Source of the DNA: Pirellulales bacterium
GTDB taxonomy: Bacteria > Planctomycetota > Planctomycetia > Pirellulales > Lacipirellulaceae
Direction of reading: 5' to 3'
Length of the DNA: 64,000 bases
NCBI GenBank assembly: GCA_022841705.1
Contig: JALHQZ010000002.1
Span: forward strand, 558,001 to 622,000
In this document: positions 49,862 to 60,093 of the stretch, one piece after another
Layout: every line of letters begins with the position of its first letter
Position numbering within the stretch: position 1 is the stretch's first letter
Notes under the pieces: model-generated
Database searches by the model: none
What the model was told of the DNA's origin: nothing
The model's input: only the letters and a program-made list of their open reading frames with translations
Made by a program: the position numbers and the translations under genes

Positions 49862-50794
49862 TCACGCATTCTCCGCAGGAGCTTCGGGTGGTTTCGGTGG
49901 CGAATAGAACATCGTCTGGGTTTTGATCTCGAACATGACATCTTTCATCGTGTTCGGTCGGTCGCTGCGGTCTTTTGAAAGCATTCGCTGCACAAACTCG
50001 GCAAACGCAGGTTGGATGTTTTTGTCGGCCAGCGTGAGGGACGGCGGTTTGCCTTTCAGGTGCCGCTGCAAAAGTTCTTGCGGGCTGTTGGCGGTGAACG
50101 GCAGCTTGCCGCTGAGGAGTTCATAAACCAAGCAGCCGAAGCTGTAGACATCGTCCCGCGGGTCGGTGCTGGCGCCACGGATTTGCTCAGGGGACATATA
50201 GCTGTAGGTCCCCTGGACCTTCGGCCCGCCGCCGAAGAGCCGGCCGAGCGCGCCCACAGGTTTGGCGGCAATCGTAAAATCGATCAGCCGGACTTCGTTG
50301 TCGTCCCGCACCAAGTAGTTGTCCGGCTTGATATCGCGGTGGACCCACCCTTGCTCGTGCATGTGGTTCAGCCCCGCGGCGGCGTTCACCAAAATTTGCT
50401 TGGCCCGCCACAACAGATTCTTGTGCCCAGCGACGATCTGCTGTTTGAGGTTTGGTGTTTTGAAAAACTCCATCAAGAGGTAGGCGCCCGCCTTAGTGTC
50501 GCCAAACTCGTGAGTTTTGATCACCTGGGGATGGCTGAGCGCTTTGCCGACAGTGTACTCGTGCTTGAGTTCGCTGACCGCCGTGCGGCTATAACGGCTA
50601 CTCGACTTCGAGATCCACTTCATCGCGTATGGCGTGGTTTCCGACATCGGGCGGACCGCCCAAATTTCGTAAATCGCCCCGGCGCGAATGAGGTGATAGA
50701 GCCGATAGTTTCCGACGAATTCGCTGCCTGCCGACACAAATAGCCCCGCTGACTGGTCCGTTTCTCTGTAATGGCCACCACCCGGCCGCACCAC
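49862..50794 (-). CDS. Divergent Ser/Thr protein kinase (DFT instead of DFG)
   Basis: The 310-residue kinase has YAMKWISKSS (ATP-anchoring Lys), HEYTVGKALSHPQVI (Glu of helix C), HRDIKPDNYLV (catalytic loop complete) and YSYMSPEQIRG with DVYSFGCLVYELLSGKLPF. Two changes: the Gly-rich loop reads LIRAGAIYEIWAV, keeping one of three glycines, and the DFG motif is LIDFTIAAKP. Planctomycete kinases of this type exist, so it may still be active. No sensor domain or membrane helix. The start is GTG at 50794. Confidence 0.8.
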   Translation of the reverse strand: MVRPGGGHYRETDQSAGLFVSAGSEFVGNYRLYHLIRAGAIYEIWAVRPMSETTPYAMKWISKSSSRYSRTAVSELKHEYTVGKALSHPQVIKTHEFGDTKAGAYLLMEFFKTPNLKQQIVAGHKNLLWRAKQILVNAAAGLNHMHEQGWVHRDIKPDNYLVRDDNEVRLIDFTIAAKPVGALGRLFGGGPKVQGTYSYMSPEQIRGASTDPRDDVYSFGCLVYELLSGKLPFTANSPQELLQRHLKGKPPSLTLADKNIQPAFAEFVQRMLSKDRSDRPNTMKDVMFEIKTQTMFYSPPKPPEAPAENA

Positions 50795-50852
50795 CGGTGC
50801 GACCGTTTCATTTTATCGGGGCGGGTGAGGAGCCGAAAGAGCGGAAGTTGCC

Positions 50853-50914
50853 GTAGCTTGGCCTCCTTGGGCGAGCGAACACTCAGGCTAGCTCGGCCTA
50901 GGAGGCCAAGCTAC
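50853..50914. repeat. Inverted repeat family B, copy 2
   Basis: GTAGCTTGGCCTCCTTGGGC... (50853-50876) faces GCTCGGCCTAGGAGGCCAAG followed by CTAC (50891-50914). On minus the right arm starts CCGTAGCTTGGCC, giving truA its TAG stop. Confidence 0.9.
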
Positions 50915-51657
50915 GGCTCCGCGTACTCGACTTGCCACAGCACGAGCCCCTGCGGCGGCGCTGTGGGCCCGGCTTGAGTGCGATCGCGCGCGGCAAGCAC
51001 TTCGGCAACCCACTCGACGGGTTTCGCTCCGCGGCCCACTTCCGCGAGCGTGCCGGCGATCGAGCGGACCATGTTGTAGAGAAAGCCGTCGCCGGTGACA
51101 GCGATGGTCACGCGCTCGCCGTCGCGTGATACGGTGAGTTCGCTGATGGTCCGCACGGTACTCGCGCGTTCGGAACCGGCCGTTTCAAAGCTGGCGAAGT
51201 CATGTCTTCCGACGAGCGCCTCCCCTGCCCTGCCCATCGCAGCTTCATCCAGAAACTTCGCCGGCAAATGCCACACGAAGTTGCGATCGAACAGCGGCCG
51301 CACGCGGCTGTGATGGATGTGGTAGCGATACGTTTTGCGAAGCGCATCGTGCGTGGCGTGAAAGCCGGGCAGCGCGGGGACGATCTCGCGGACAATCACA
51401 TCGCTAGGTAACACGGCATTGAGCCCACGTAGCAAGCGTGCTTCATCGAGCGACGTGTCGGTCGCCACACCCACAACTTGGCCATGGGCATGCACGCCGG
51501 CATCAGTGCGGCCACTGGCGGTGACGCGAGTCTCTTCGCCGGTGATTTGCTTCCACGCCGCTTCAATTTCACCTTGCACGGTGCGCAACTCAGGCTGTAC
51601 CTGCCACCCAGCGAAGAGCGTGCCGTCGTAGGCGATGGTGAGCCGGAGGGAACGCAT
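50911..51657 (-). CDS. truA: tRNA pseudouridine synthase A
   Basis: The 248-residue protein has LTIAYDGTLFAGWQVQPELR, the catalytic ASGRTDAGVHAHGQVVGVAT (Asp), ALRKTYRYHIHHS and GDGFLYNMVRSIAGTLAEVG. TruA modifies U38-U40 in tRNA anticodon arms. It begins 11 bases after the asd stop, so the two are one operon. Its final codon and stop (CCG TAG) run into a family B repeat. Confidence 0.96.
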   Translation of the reverse strand: MRSLRLTIAYDGTLFAGWQVQPELRTVQGEIEAAWKQITGEETRVTASGRTDAGVHAHGQVVGVATDTSLDEARLLRGLNAVLPSDVIVREIVPALPGFHATHDALRKTYRYHIHHSRVRPLFDRNFVWHLPAKFLDEAAMGRAGEALVGRHDFASFETAGSERASTVRTISELTVSRDGERVTIAVTGDGFLYNMVRSIAGTLAEVGRGAKPVEWVAEVLAARDRTQAGPTAPPQGLVLWQVEYAEP

Positions 51658-51668
51658 CGTACCAAGAC

Positions 51669-52685
<1,017 letters not shown>

Positions 52686-53119
52686 CTGTCGTACTCTCCG
52701 CGGAGGGGAAAAGTCCAAAAACACCGGCTAAGACCAGTTTTGCCGCAAGCGGTTCAGTATAAATTTCTTCCCCCGGCGAAGCTACCCAGGACCTACAGAT
52801 TAAACCGCTCCGCTATCGTGATCGCAGCTGACAGGGGGAATCGGATTCAACTTCCGGCTTTCCGGGCGCCGAACCAAACGGTGGCGTGAAGTTTGCTCGC
52901 CGCACCGATTCTGCCTAGAATGCCAGCATGAACGCCATGGTTCGGAACCCCGCCGCCACCTGCTTATGTACGAGCCCCGCCTGACGGCGGGACAGCTTGC
53001 CGCGTGCGAACTCCTGGCCCATTGAGTCGCCGGGAGTTGTGGTCCGAATCCTTCCCTTATGCCGCCCTGCTGCTTTTAACTTTGTGGCCTGGCGGCCCCT
53101 TGCCTGACGGAGCAACCTC
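52686..53119. other. Intergenic region between divergent asd and cysE-like genes
   Basis: No gene is supported. The stretch contains CTGACGGCGGGACAG and GCCTGGCGGCCCCTTGCCTG but no clear repeat pairs or terminator. Promoters for both genes should be here. Confidence 0.4.
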
Positions 53120-54058
53120 ATGGCGTCCGACTTTCGGCTGAAAGACCAGCTTCCGAAACTGACCGAGCGGCTCGTGCGCACTTACGAAGAGCTCGCCAAC
53201 CTGAACCATCTCGACCACTGCCCACTGCCGAACCTTGATGAGGTGATCGCAGCGCTCGATGATCTCCTCGAGATCATTTTCCCCGGCTATCGCAAGCGCG
53301 AAGGTTTGCATCACGGCAACATCGGCTACTATGTCGGCGATTTGGTTGACCGGTTGCATGATCGGCTGACCACGCAGATCGGCCGCGCGTTGCGGCACGA
53401 AGCGCGCGGCATCTGCGATGAGGAGCAGGACTTCGAAGCGCTCGGCCAGGCGAAGACGCTGTTGTTTCTTGATCAATTGCCGGAACTCCGCGCGATGGTC
53501 GCCACCGACGTGCAGGCCGCCTACGACGGTGACCCCGCGTGCAAAGGCCCCGCGGAAGTGATCTTCTGTTATCCCGGTTTGCAGGCAATTACGATTTATC
53601 GCTTGGCGCACTTGTTGTGGCAACTCGAGATTCCGTTCATCCCACGGATGATGACCGAGTGGGCCCATAGCCGCACAGGGATTGATATTCACCCCGGCGC
53701 CACCATCGGCCCGTACTTCTTCATCGATCACGGCACCGGTGTGGTGATCGGCGAGACGTGCGAGATTGGCGCCCACGTGAAGATTTACCAAGGTGTCACG
53801 CTCGGCGCGCTGAGCTTCCCCACCGATGAGGAAGGCAATTTGGTGCGTGGCCAAAAGCGGCACCCGACGATCGAGGACAATGTGGTGATCTACGCGAACG
53901 CCACCATCCTCGGCGGACGCACGACGATCGGCCATGACTCAGTCATCGGCTCCAGCGTGTGGCTCACACATACGGTCGGCCCGAATACCACGGTGCTCTT
54001 AGAAAAGCCGAGCCTGAGGATGCGCAGCGATGAACTCAAAGCGGAGAAGACCGCGTAG
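53120..54058 (+). CDS. Serine O-acetyltransferase (CysE/EpsC type)
   Basis: The 312-residue protein has an N-terminal helical domain ([20 protein letters not shown]; about 1-190) and a left-handed beta-helix of hexapeptide repeats ([94 protein letters not shown]). Active-site Asp/His are in the DIHPG/DHGTG region. It makes O-acetylserine for cysteine. The long helical domain is EpsC-like. No cysK nearby. Confidence 0.93.
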   Translation: MASDFRLKDQLPKLTERLVRTYEELANLNHLDHCPLPNLDEVIAALDDLLEIIFPGYRKREGLHHGNIGYYVGDLVDRLHDRLTTQIGRALRHEARGICDEEQDFEALGQAKTLLFLDQLPELRAMVATDVQAAYDGDPACKGPAEVIFCYPGLQAITIYRLAHLLWQLEIPFIPRMMTEWAHSRTGIDIHPGATIGPYFFIDHGTGVVIGETCEIGAHVKIYQGVTLGALSFPTDEEGNLVRGQKRHPTIEDNVVIYANATILGGRTTIGHDSVIGSSVWLTHTVGPNTTVLLEKPSLRMRSDELKAEKTA

Positions 54059-54191
54059 CTCTTTTTCTCCAAAGTCGGACTGCCACGCGGGCCGCTAATC
54101 GCCTTACAACATCGCGAGCTCAACTCCGGCCCCCACCGGATCGCGTGGCGATCCGGCATGTGGGGGGGAAGTGAAGTTGGGGAACCAAGCA

Positions 54192-54791
54192 TTACGCTTT
54201 GCTGGCGTATTCCGCGGTGAAGAAGGCTTTGCTGCCGTCGATGGTTGGCTTGATCGTGTTCGCGCCTTGCTTCCAGTTGGCAGGGCAGACTTCGCCGTTC
54301 TGTTCGAAGTATTGGAGCGCCTGCACCATGCGGAGCGCTTCATCAACGCTGCGGCCCAGCGGCAGGTCGTTCACCACTTGGTGCCGCACGATGCCCGTCT
54401 TATCGATGAGAAATAATCCGCGCAGGGCCACTGCGTCGTTCACCAGCACATCGTAATCGCGGGCGATCTTCTTGCTGAGGTCAGCGATTAGCGGATAACC
54501 AACAGCGCCAATGCCCCCTTCGCTGCGGGGTTGGTTTCGCCAGGCGAAGTGCGAATAGTGACTATCAACACTCACGCCTAGAATCTGCACGCCGGCGGCT
54601 TTGAACTCGGCTGCCCGGTCCGAAAAGGCGATGATCTCGGTGGGGCAAACGAATGTGAAATCGAGCGGGTAAAAGAACAGTAGCACGTACTGCCCGCGAT
54701 AGTCGGACAGCTTAACTTGCTTAAAACTACCATCTTCCATCACCGCTTGGGCCGCAAAATCGGGGGCCTCTTGTTGTACGAGAACGCTCAT
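54192..54791 (-). CDS. Typical 2-Cys peroxiredoxin (AhpC type)
   Basis: The 199-residue protein has [40 protein letters not shown] (peroxidatic Cys) and [20 protein letters not shown] (resolving Cys). It reduces hydrogen and alkyl peroxides in the cytoplasm. Stop to the neighbouring photolyase gene is separate; no ahpF adjacent. Confidence 0.95.
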   Translation of the reverse strand: MSVLVQQEAPDFAAQAVMEDGSFKQVKLSDYRGQYVLLFFYPLDFTFVCPTEIIAFSDRAAEFKAAGVQILGVSVDSHYSHFAWRNQPRSEGGIGAVGYPLIADLSKKIARDYDVLVNDAVALRGLFLIDKTGIVRHQVVNDLPLGRSVDEALRMVQALQYFEQNGEVCPANWKQGANTIKPTIDGSKAFFTAEYASKA

Positions 54792-54902
54792 GATTGGTAC
54801 TCCTTATGGATTGTGCGCCTGACTTTTTTACTACCCTTATCATAGAACTTGAAGGGCGTGCGGCAAAGGCAGCATCGAAATGATGATTAACGACTCTCCT
54901 TA

Positions 54903-56426
54903 TCACGAACTCTTCAGCCGCGCCGCGAGGCTCCGAATCTCCGCCAATTCTTCCTTACTCTTCCGATCGAGGTTCTTCACCTGCAAACTCATCCGCTGGT
55001 TCGCGCTCAGCAGCTTGCGGTGGCGGTCGAGGAAGTCCCAGTACAACGTGGTGAAGGGGCACGCTTTCTCACCGGCTGCGGCGGCGGGGTCGAACTTACA
55101 GCCGCGGCAGTAGTTGCTCATGCGGTCGATGTACTTGCCGGTCGCGGCGTACGGTTTGCTCGCCATCACGCCGCCGTCGACGTACTGGCTCATGCCGAGC
55201 GTATTCGGAAGTTCAACCCACTCCACCGCATCGACATACACTGCCAAGTACCACTCATGAATGGCGCGCGGGTCAACGCCGAGTAGCAGTGAGTAGAGCC
55301 CCGTGACCATCAGCCGCTGGATGTGATGGGCGTAACCGTACTTGAGTGTTTGGCCGAGCGCCTCGCGTAGACAGTTGCACTCGGTCTTGCCGGTCCAGTA
55401 GAAGTCGGGGAGCGGTACGTTGGCGCCGAGGGCGTTGCGCTCCGCGTACTTCGGCATAAAGTGCCAGTAGATGCCGCGCACGTACTCGCGCCAGCCGAGA
55501 ATCTGCCGGACGAAGCCCTCGACACTCGCCAGCGGCGCCCTGCCCTGCTGGTACGCATTAATGGCAGCATCGACGACCGTGCGTGGATTAAGAAGCTTAA
55601 GGTTCATCGCCGCCGAGAGCCGCGAATGGTACAGCCACGGCTCGCTCGTCCACATCGCGTCTTGATAGTCGCCGAATCGCGCGAGGCGATGCGTGATAAA
55701 ATCTTCGAGCGCGAGTTGCGCATCCTCCACGGTGACGGGCCAATCAAAGGTTGCCAAATCACCCGGATGGCTGGCGAACTCCCGCTCGACGATTTTCAGC
55801 ACCTGCTTGGTAATGGCATCCGGCGGAAAGGTGCGCGGCGCCGGCAGCTTGCCGGGGCCTTTCTTCGGAAAGGCGCCGCGGTTTTCGGAGTCGTAATTCC
55901 AGTCGCCTCCCTCGGGTTGGCCCTTCGCCATTAGCACATTATGTTTCTTACGCAGTTCGCGATAGAAAAACTCCAGCCGCAGTTGCTTGCGGCCCTTCGC
56001 ATGGGCGGCAAACTCGGCGGGCGTGCTGTAGAAGTGCGTGTCGTCGAGGATTTCCAGCCGGATACTGGTTTCTTTCGCCACACCTTCGATCGCCTTCAGC
56101 ACGCGGTAATCACCGGGCTGCACCATCCGCAGACGTTCGGGCTGATGTTCTTCGATACTCGCCTTGAGCTGCGCGGCCAGCGAACCGCGGTTTTCCGGCG
56201 AGTCGAGCTCGCAGTAGTCCACCGGCCACTTCCGCTGCTTCAGGTCCGCGCGAAAATGCCGCATCGCGGCGAAGAACATCGCCGTGCGAACCTTGTGCGA
56301 CCAGACGTGCGTTGATTCTTCGCGCACCTCCGCCATCCAGATGCGATCGCGATTGGGATCGAAATCCGCGAACGCAGCGGAGTCGCGGTCGAGTTGGTCA
56401 CCGAGGATGAGGATGAGGTTACGCAT
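54903..56426 (-). CDS. Cryptochrome/photolyase family protein, FeS-BCP (PhrB 6-4 photolyase) type
   Basis: The 507-residue protein opens NLILILGDQLDRDSAAFADF, the DUF523/PhrB-like N-terminal signature, and has a FAD-binding C-terminal half (TVVDAAINAYQQGRAPLASV, GWREYVRGIYWHFMPKYAER, GYAHHIQRLMVTGLYSLLLG). Four cysteines in KTECNCLREALG, YCRGCKFDP and KACPFTTLYWDFL match the 4Fe-4S ligands of prokaryotic (6-4) photolyases. It repairs UV (6-4) photoproducts. It directly follows the class II photolyase gene on the same strand (57-base gap with a hairpin). Confidence 0.92.
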   Translation of the reverse strand: MRNLILILGDQLDRDSAAFADFDPNRDRIWMAEVREESTHVWSHKVRTAMFFAAMRHFRADLKQRKWPVDYCELDSPENRGSLAAQLKASIEEHQPERLRMVQPGDYRVLKAIEGVAKETSIRLEILDDTHFYSTPAEFAAHAKGRKQLRLEFFYRELRKKHNVLMAKGQPEGGDWNYDSENRGAFPKKGPGKLPAPRTFPPDAITKQVLKIVEREFASHPGDLATFDWPVTVEDAQLALEDFITHRLARFGDYQDAMWTSEPWLYHSRLSAAMNLKLLNPRTVVDAAINAYQQGRAPLASVEGFVRQILGWREYVRGIYWHFMPKYAERNALGANVPLPDFYWTGKTECNCLREALGQTLKYGYAHHIQRLMVTGLYSLLLGVDPRAIHEWYLAVYVDAVEWVELPNTLGMSQYVDGGVMASKPYAATGKYIDRMSNYCRGCKFDPAAAAGEKACPFTTLYWDFLDRHRKLLSANQRMSLQVKNLDRKSKEELAEIRSLAARLKSS

Positions 56427-56442
56427 TGGACCACGGACAAAT

Positions 56443-56477
56443 GCGCGGGCCCGTTCCCAAAAAAAATGGGCCCGCGG
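56443..56477. repeat. Hairpin between the two photolyase genes
   Basis: GCGCGGGCCCGTTCCC facing TGGGCCCGCGG with an A8 loop segment. On the transcribed (minus) strand the stem holds eight T residues in the loop, so it may be an attenuator or processing site, not a classic terminator. Confidence 0.6.
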
Positions 56478-56483
56478 CTAGCT

Positions 56484-57959
56484 TCAAAACAACTGCCGGC
56501 TGGCCACTGCCTGCTGCGCACTGTACTTGGCGATGTAATTCTTCACGCTCACTTTGCGGGCGGTGTTTTCGCTGGTCATGTAGCGGATTTTGCCGTAGAT
56601 GGGGCGTTCGGGGCCCCACGGGCGGTCGTAGCGGCCCAGCACCCAGAAGATGCCGCTGTAGCTGTTGGGATTCCGGCCGTCGATCGCGTACTTGTTGTTC
56701 AGGTGGACCATCGTCTTGAGCGCTTCTTGCGGGCTGGGCGACCACTCGAGAATCTTCTTGCCCCACAACATTCGCAGGTAATTGTGAATGCGGCCCTCTT
56801 TAACTAATTGCGCCTGCGCGGCGTTCCACAGCGGGTCGTGTGTGCGGGAGAACTCGAACTCGTCGAGGGTGTACACATGCTCGCGCGGATCGTCGGCATG
56901 TTCGGCGAGCGTCGCCTGCGCCCAATCGGGGAGCGATTCGTACCGGTCGTAATCGCTGCGACGCGCGCACATGTTGTAGCCGAGCTCGCGCCAGGTGATG
57001 AGCTCATCAATGAACGATTCCGCGGTGGCGCTCAGGCCCCACCAACCGCTCGAGCTGCCGGTCACTTTGGAAGAAAGTTTGTCCGGCGTCCAGTTCTCGC
57101 GCTCGACCACCTCGGCGAATACTTCGTGAACCGACAGATGCCCGAAATGCAAATACGCCGAAAGTTCGCTGGCTGCTTGCACTTCGGGTTGGTTGCGTTG
57201 TTCGCCATAAATCGGCAAACGCTTGTCCAAGAACAATTTGAGTTGTGCCCGCGCCGCGGCCTCCCCCCCCTGCTCTGCCGCCACCGTTACCTTGTGATCA
57301 ATTGGAAACTCGCTGAGCTCCGCCGCTTGCGGCTTAGCGCGCGGCCACTGCTTCAAATCTGGCAGTGTCGCATCCGGCAACTTCAATCCCTTCATTGGAT
57401 CTGCTTGCGGAAACTCACTCAACCACGGCGGCAGTGCCTTCTGGAGGAACCGGCGGAAATCAAACGCCCGGGCAAACTCCTTCTCCGCCAGCCGCATCGG
57501 CCACAGGCCGTTGGAATCGACCAGCTCGAACTTCACCGGAATCTGCCGCGCCGCGGCCCGCAGCATCGCCGGCAGAAAGAATGAGGGAAAGTCATCACTC
57601 ACCACCACGCACGCTGGCTTAGCAAGGGTGGCCAAGAGCCCGCTCCCCTCCCCTGCCCTGCCTTCCAGGTACGGATAGTAAGTGATGGGCGACTTGGCGA
57701 ATCGCGCTTCATTGTCGGCCATCCCGGCGATCACAAACGCGTGAAACCGGTCGCTATTCCACTGGTAGTCGCACCGCAGCGCTTCGAGCACCACGAGCGG
57801 CTTCTTGAGGTGCTGCGCCCACCCGATCGCCCGATCGAGACTGTAGTTCCACCGCGTGCGCCGGTTGGCGATCATCCAGTAGAGGACGTAATCGCCAGCG
57901 GCGTTGACTTCGCCTTCATTGCCGTTCCGAATCCGGGCGGTGGGGATGTTCGTGGGCAT
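56484..57959 (-). CDS. Class II deoxyribodipyrimidine photolyase
   Basis: The 491-residue protein has GDYVLYWMIANRRTRWNYSL, HFGHLSVHEVFAEVV, FIDELITWRELGYNMCARRS, and the class II C-terminal signature LRMLWGKKILEWSPSPQEAL, DGRNPNSYSGIFWVLGRYDR, PWGPERPIYGKIRYM. It repairs cyclobutane pyrimidine dimers with blue light. Its start is directly preceded by the GGTCAGCAGTCAGTAGTCAG word repeat. Together with the neighbouring (6-4)-type gene it covers both main UV lesions. Confidence 0.95.
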   Translation of the reverse strand: MPTNIPTARIRNGNEGEVNAAGDYVLYWMIANRRTRWNYSLDRAIGWAQHLKKPLVVLEALRCDYQWNSDRFHAFVIAGMADNEARFAKSPITYYPYLEGRAGEGSGLLATLAKPACVVVSDDFPSFFLPAMLRAAARQIPVKFELVDSNGLWPMRLAEKEFARAFDFRRFLQKALPPWLSEFPQADPMKGLKLPDATLPDLKQWPRAKPQAAELSEFPIDHKVTVAAEQGGEAAARAQLKLFLDKRLPIYGEQRNQPEVQAASELSAYLHFGHLSVHEVFAEVVERENWTPDKLSSKVTGSSSGWWGLSATAESFIDELITWRELGYNMCARRSDYDRYESLPDWAQATLAEHADDPREHVYTLDEFEFSRTHDPLWNAAQAQLVKEGRIHNYLRMLWGKKILEWSPSPQEALKTMVHLNNKYAIDGRNPNSYSGIFWVLGRYDRPWGPERPIYGKIRYMTSENTARKVSVKNYIAKYSAQQAVASRQLF

Positions 57960-57961
57960 AT

Positions 57962-58046
57962 CGGTCAGCAGTCAGTAGTCAGTTGCGAATAGTCACGGGC
58001 GGAGTTCCAATCAACTACTGACCACGGACTATTGACCACGGACCAA
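57962..58046. repeat. GGTCAGCAGTCAGTAGTCAG word repeat between divergent starts
   Basis: GGTCAGCAGTCAGTAGTCAG (57963-57982) is answered by CAACTACTGACCACGGACTA and TTGACCACGGACCAATT (58012-58047). The arms abut the start codons of the photolyase gene (left) and the DUF1475 gene (right). Confidence 0.88.
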
Positions 58047-58050
58047 TTCA

Positions 58051-58395
58051 ATGAAACCCCGACTGCTCGCCGCGATTATAGCGGCCGCCCTCTTTCTGAC
58101 GATGCTCGCCTTCACAGTCCGAGCGCTCGCTGAACGCAGTGTCTTCAAACATCCGCCGGCCGTCGCGTCGGACGTGTGGGTTCACGCCTCACTGGTCGAC
58201 GCCTATGCGTGCTTTTTCATGCTATGGGTGTGGATCGCGTACTGCGTGCGGAATTGGCTGAGCGCAACGATCTGGTTCGTACTCGTGATGAGTTTCGGCA
58301 GCATGGCGATCGCGCTGTATGCTTTCTGGCGGCTGGTGCGGGCACCCGCCAACGCAAGTGTCAGAGAGGCGATGTTTACTCCCGCCCTCACATAG
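58051..58395 (+). CDS. DUF1475 family membrane protein
   Basis: The 114-residue protein has an N-terminal helix (LLAAIIAAALFLTMLAFTVR), LVDAYACFFMLWVWIAYCVR and SATIWFVLVMSFGSMAIALY. The order (helix, D-x-W...DAYxxF, W...Y, WF...G) matches DUF1475. No function known. No Shine-Dalgarno; the start is 4 bases after a repeat arm. Confidence 0.75.
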   Translation: MKPRLLAAIIAAALFLTMLAFTVRALAERSVFKHPPAVASDVWVHASLVDAYACFFMLWVWIAYCVRNWLSATIWFVLVMSFGSMAIALYAFWRLVRAPANASVREAMFTPALT

Positions 58396-58490
58396 TGACT
58401 CGGGCCATCATGTTACAGCAACCGCACAAAGTGCTGGCAATGTGGCGCTGGTCCTGTCCCGTAAGTGGCCAAAAACATGCGGCGTATCGC

Positions 58491-58525
58491 AAAAACCCCG
58501 CACCAACGGGGGGTTGGTGCGGGGT
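58491..58525 (-). terminator. Rho-independent terminator of the fasciclin gene
   Basis: On minus, ACCCCGCACCAAC-CCCCC-GTTGGTGCGGGGT is a perfect 13-bp stem followed by TTTT. It lies 30 bases after the stop of the fasciclin gene. Confidence 0.92.
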
Positions 58526-58553
58526 CGGGTCGTGAAACGTAACTCGCTTCGCA

Positions 58554-59699
58554 TTACTTCACATGTGCATAGGCCGACTCTAACCCACGGCGGAGCGCCC
58601 ACGCTTTGGAGTTGTGGCAGCCACAACCCTCGGCTTCTTCCAGCGAAGTGGTGAGAACGGCGCCAGCTTCCGCGGGCATTTCATCCATTTCCAGAAGCTG
58701 GTGCATCGTGGTCATGTAAACTTTCGAGCATTCCTCGGCATGGCCCTCATTGAAGAGCGCCGAACCTTGTTTAATGGCTTGCTCGATGACGTGCTTCGGC
58801 TCAGACGCGGAAGTCTTCTCCGGCGGGAGGATGACGGCGTCAATCACATGGATCACTCCATTCGACGCGTCAATATCGGTGGCCGTAAGGTTGGCTTCGT
58901 TGACCTTCGCGACGCCATCGACGACCGCAAACTTAACCGTCCCGCCTTGCAACGTTTCCGCCTTACCCGCTTCGAGTGCCCCTTCCGAGTAAACCCGGCC
59001 CGCGACGACGTGATACTTCAGGATGTCGGCTAGCTTGCCCTTGTTTTCAGGCTTAAGGAGGTTTTCCACCGTGCCCGCGGGCAGCTTGGCGAAAGCTTCG
59101 TCCGTGGGAGCGAACACAGTCAGCGGATCCTTGCCAGTAAGCGCCGGAACGAGACCAGCGGCTTGGGCCGCGGCCAGCAGCGTGCCGAAGTTGCCGTTCT
59201 GCTCGGCGACTTGCGCGATGTTGTCGCTCGCCGGGAGGATCACCTTATCAATCACGTGAATCACGCCGTTGTCGCAGGCGATGTCGGTCTTCACCACATT
59301 GGCTCCGTCAACCGTGACCTTGCCGTCGGCAACGGTGATGTCGGCGCGCTGACCCTGGGCGGTGACGGCACCCTTAAGCTTCACCACGTCGGCAGCAACC
59401 ACTTTACCGGGGACGACGTGGTACGTGAGTATGCTGACCAATTGGTCTTTGTTCTCCGGTTTGAGCAGGTTTTCAACCGTACCGGCTGGTAGGGCGGCGA
59501 AGGCTTCATCGGTGGGGGCGAAGACTGTGTAGGGCCCTTCGCCCTTAAGCGTGTCGACCAGTCCCGCGGCTTTCACAGCGGCGACGAGGGTGTTGAAAGA
59601 ACCAGCACCCACTGCAGTATCCACAATGTCCTTGCCGACCGCTCCGTGAGCCATCACCAGACCGGCGAGCATCGCGCCGGCGAGTAGTTTGCGTAGCAT
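58554..59699 (-). CDS. Exported protein with two fasciclin (FAS1) domains
   Basis: The 381-residue protein has a signal peptide ([20 protein letters not shown]) and two FAS1 domains (about 22-155 and 160-295). Each has the H1/H2 motifs: [42 protein letters not shown] in the first, and [42 protein letters not shown] in the second. The domains are very similar, suggesting recent duplication. A C-terminal ~85 residue region ([40 protein letters not shown]) is an extra helical domain with three Cys. FAS1 proteins mediate adhesion. GGAGA precedes the ATG at 59699. Confidence 0.92.
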   Translation of the reverse strand: MLRKLLAGAMLAGLVMAHGAVGKDIVDTAVGAGSFNTLVAAVKAAGLVDTLKGEGPYTVFAPTDEAFAALPAGTVENLLKPENKDQLVSILTYHVVPGKVVAADVVKLKGAVTAQGQRADITVADGKVTVDGANVVKTDIACDNGVIHVIDKVILPASDNIAQVAEQNGNFGTLLAAAQAAGLVPALTGKDPLTVFAPTDEAFAKLPAGTVENLLKPENKGKLADILKYHVVAGRVYSEGALEAGKAETLQGGTVKFAVVDGVAKVNEANLTATDIDASNGVIHVIDAVILPPEKTSASEPKHVIEQAIKQGSALFNEGHAEECSKVYMTTMHQLLEMDEMPAEAGAVLTTSLEEAEGCGCHNSKAWALRRGLESAYAHVK

Positions 59700-59924
59700 C
59701 TTCGTAAATCTCCAAAAGGGGCAGAAAACATGCGGTAGAAGGCGGGCGCCTTCTCTGTTCCGAATGAATGCACAGAATTGTCGACGATTCCCGACTCCCA
59801 ACCGTGCGAGACCGTTCGGTGTTGGGGTTAGTAGTCTGTAGGAAGGCGCCCGCGAAGAGACAACCACCCGCCGGAAAAATTCTGCATCGAGAGCGTCGTT
59901 CCGGTAGTCTGGGGCAAATAAGCT

Positions 59925-60017
59925 GGGCGCCACTGTCCCGCTTGTCCGGCAGTGGCGCCGCCGACTTCGCATGAAGTGGCCGCTTCACACGGCCGGACAA
60001 GCCGGACAGTGGCGCCC
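59925..60017. repeat. Inverted repeat family H (GGGCGCCACTGTCC)
   Basis: GGGCGCCACTGTCCCGCTTG followed by TCCGG (59925-59949) pairs 24 of 25 with 59993-60017. Outside the arms CCGGTAGT (59901) and ACTACCGG (60020) pair as well. Confidence 0.88.
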
Positions 60018-60032
60018 GAACTACCGGACATA

Positions 60033-60069
60033 TTCCGCTCCGTAACACCCTTTCCGCTCCGTAACACCC
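60033..60069. repeat. Tandem 19-bp duplication upstream of tadB
   Basis: TTCCGCTCCGTAACACCC occurs twice with a period of 19 (60033-60050 and 60052-60069). The second copy ends 24 bases before the gene start, so it could be an operator pair. Confidence 0.75.
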
Positions 60070-60093
60070 TCCCCTCGCCTGCGTATTAGCCGC

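Larger units (their letters stand above)
59700..60093. other. Intergenic region between divergent genes with repeats
   Basis: No gene. Contains the family H inverted repeat (59925-60017) and a 19-bp tandem duplication (60033-60069) in the leader of the tadB gene. The frames that run through are noise. Confidence 0.6.
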
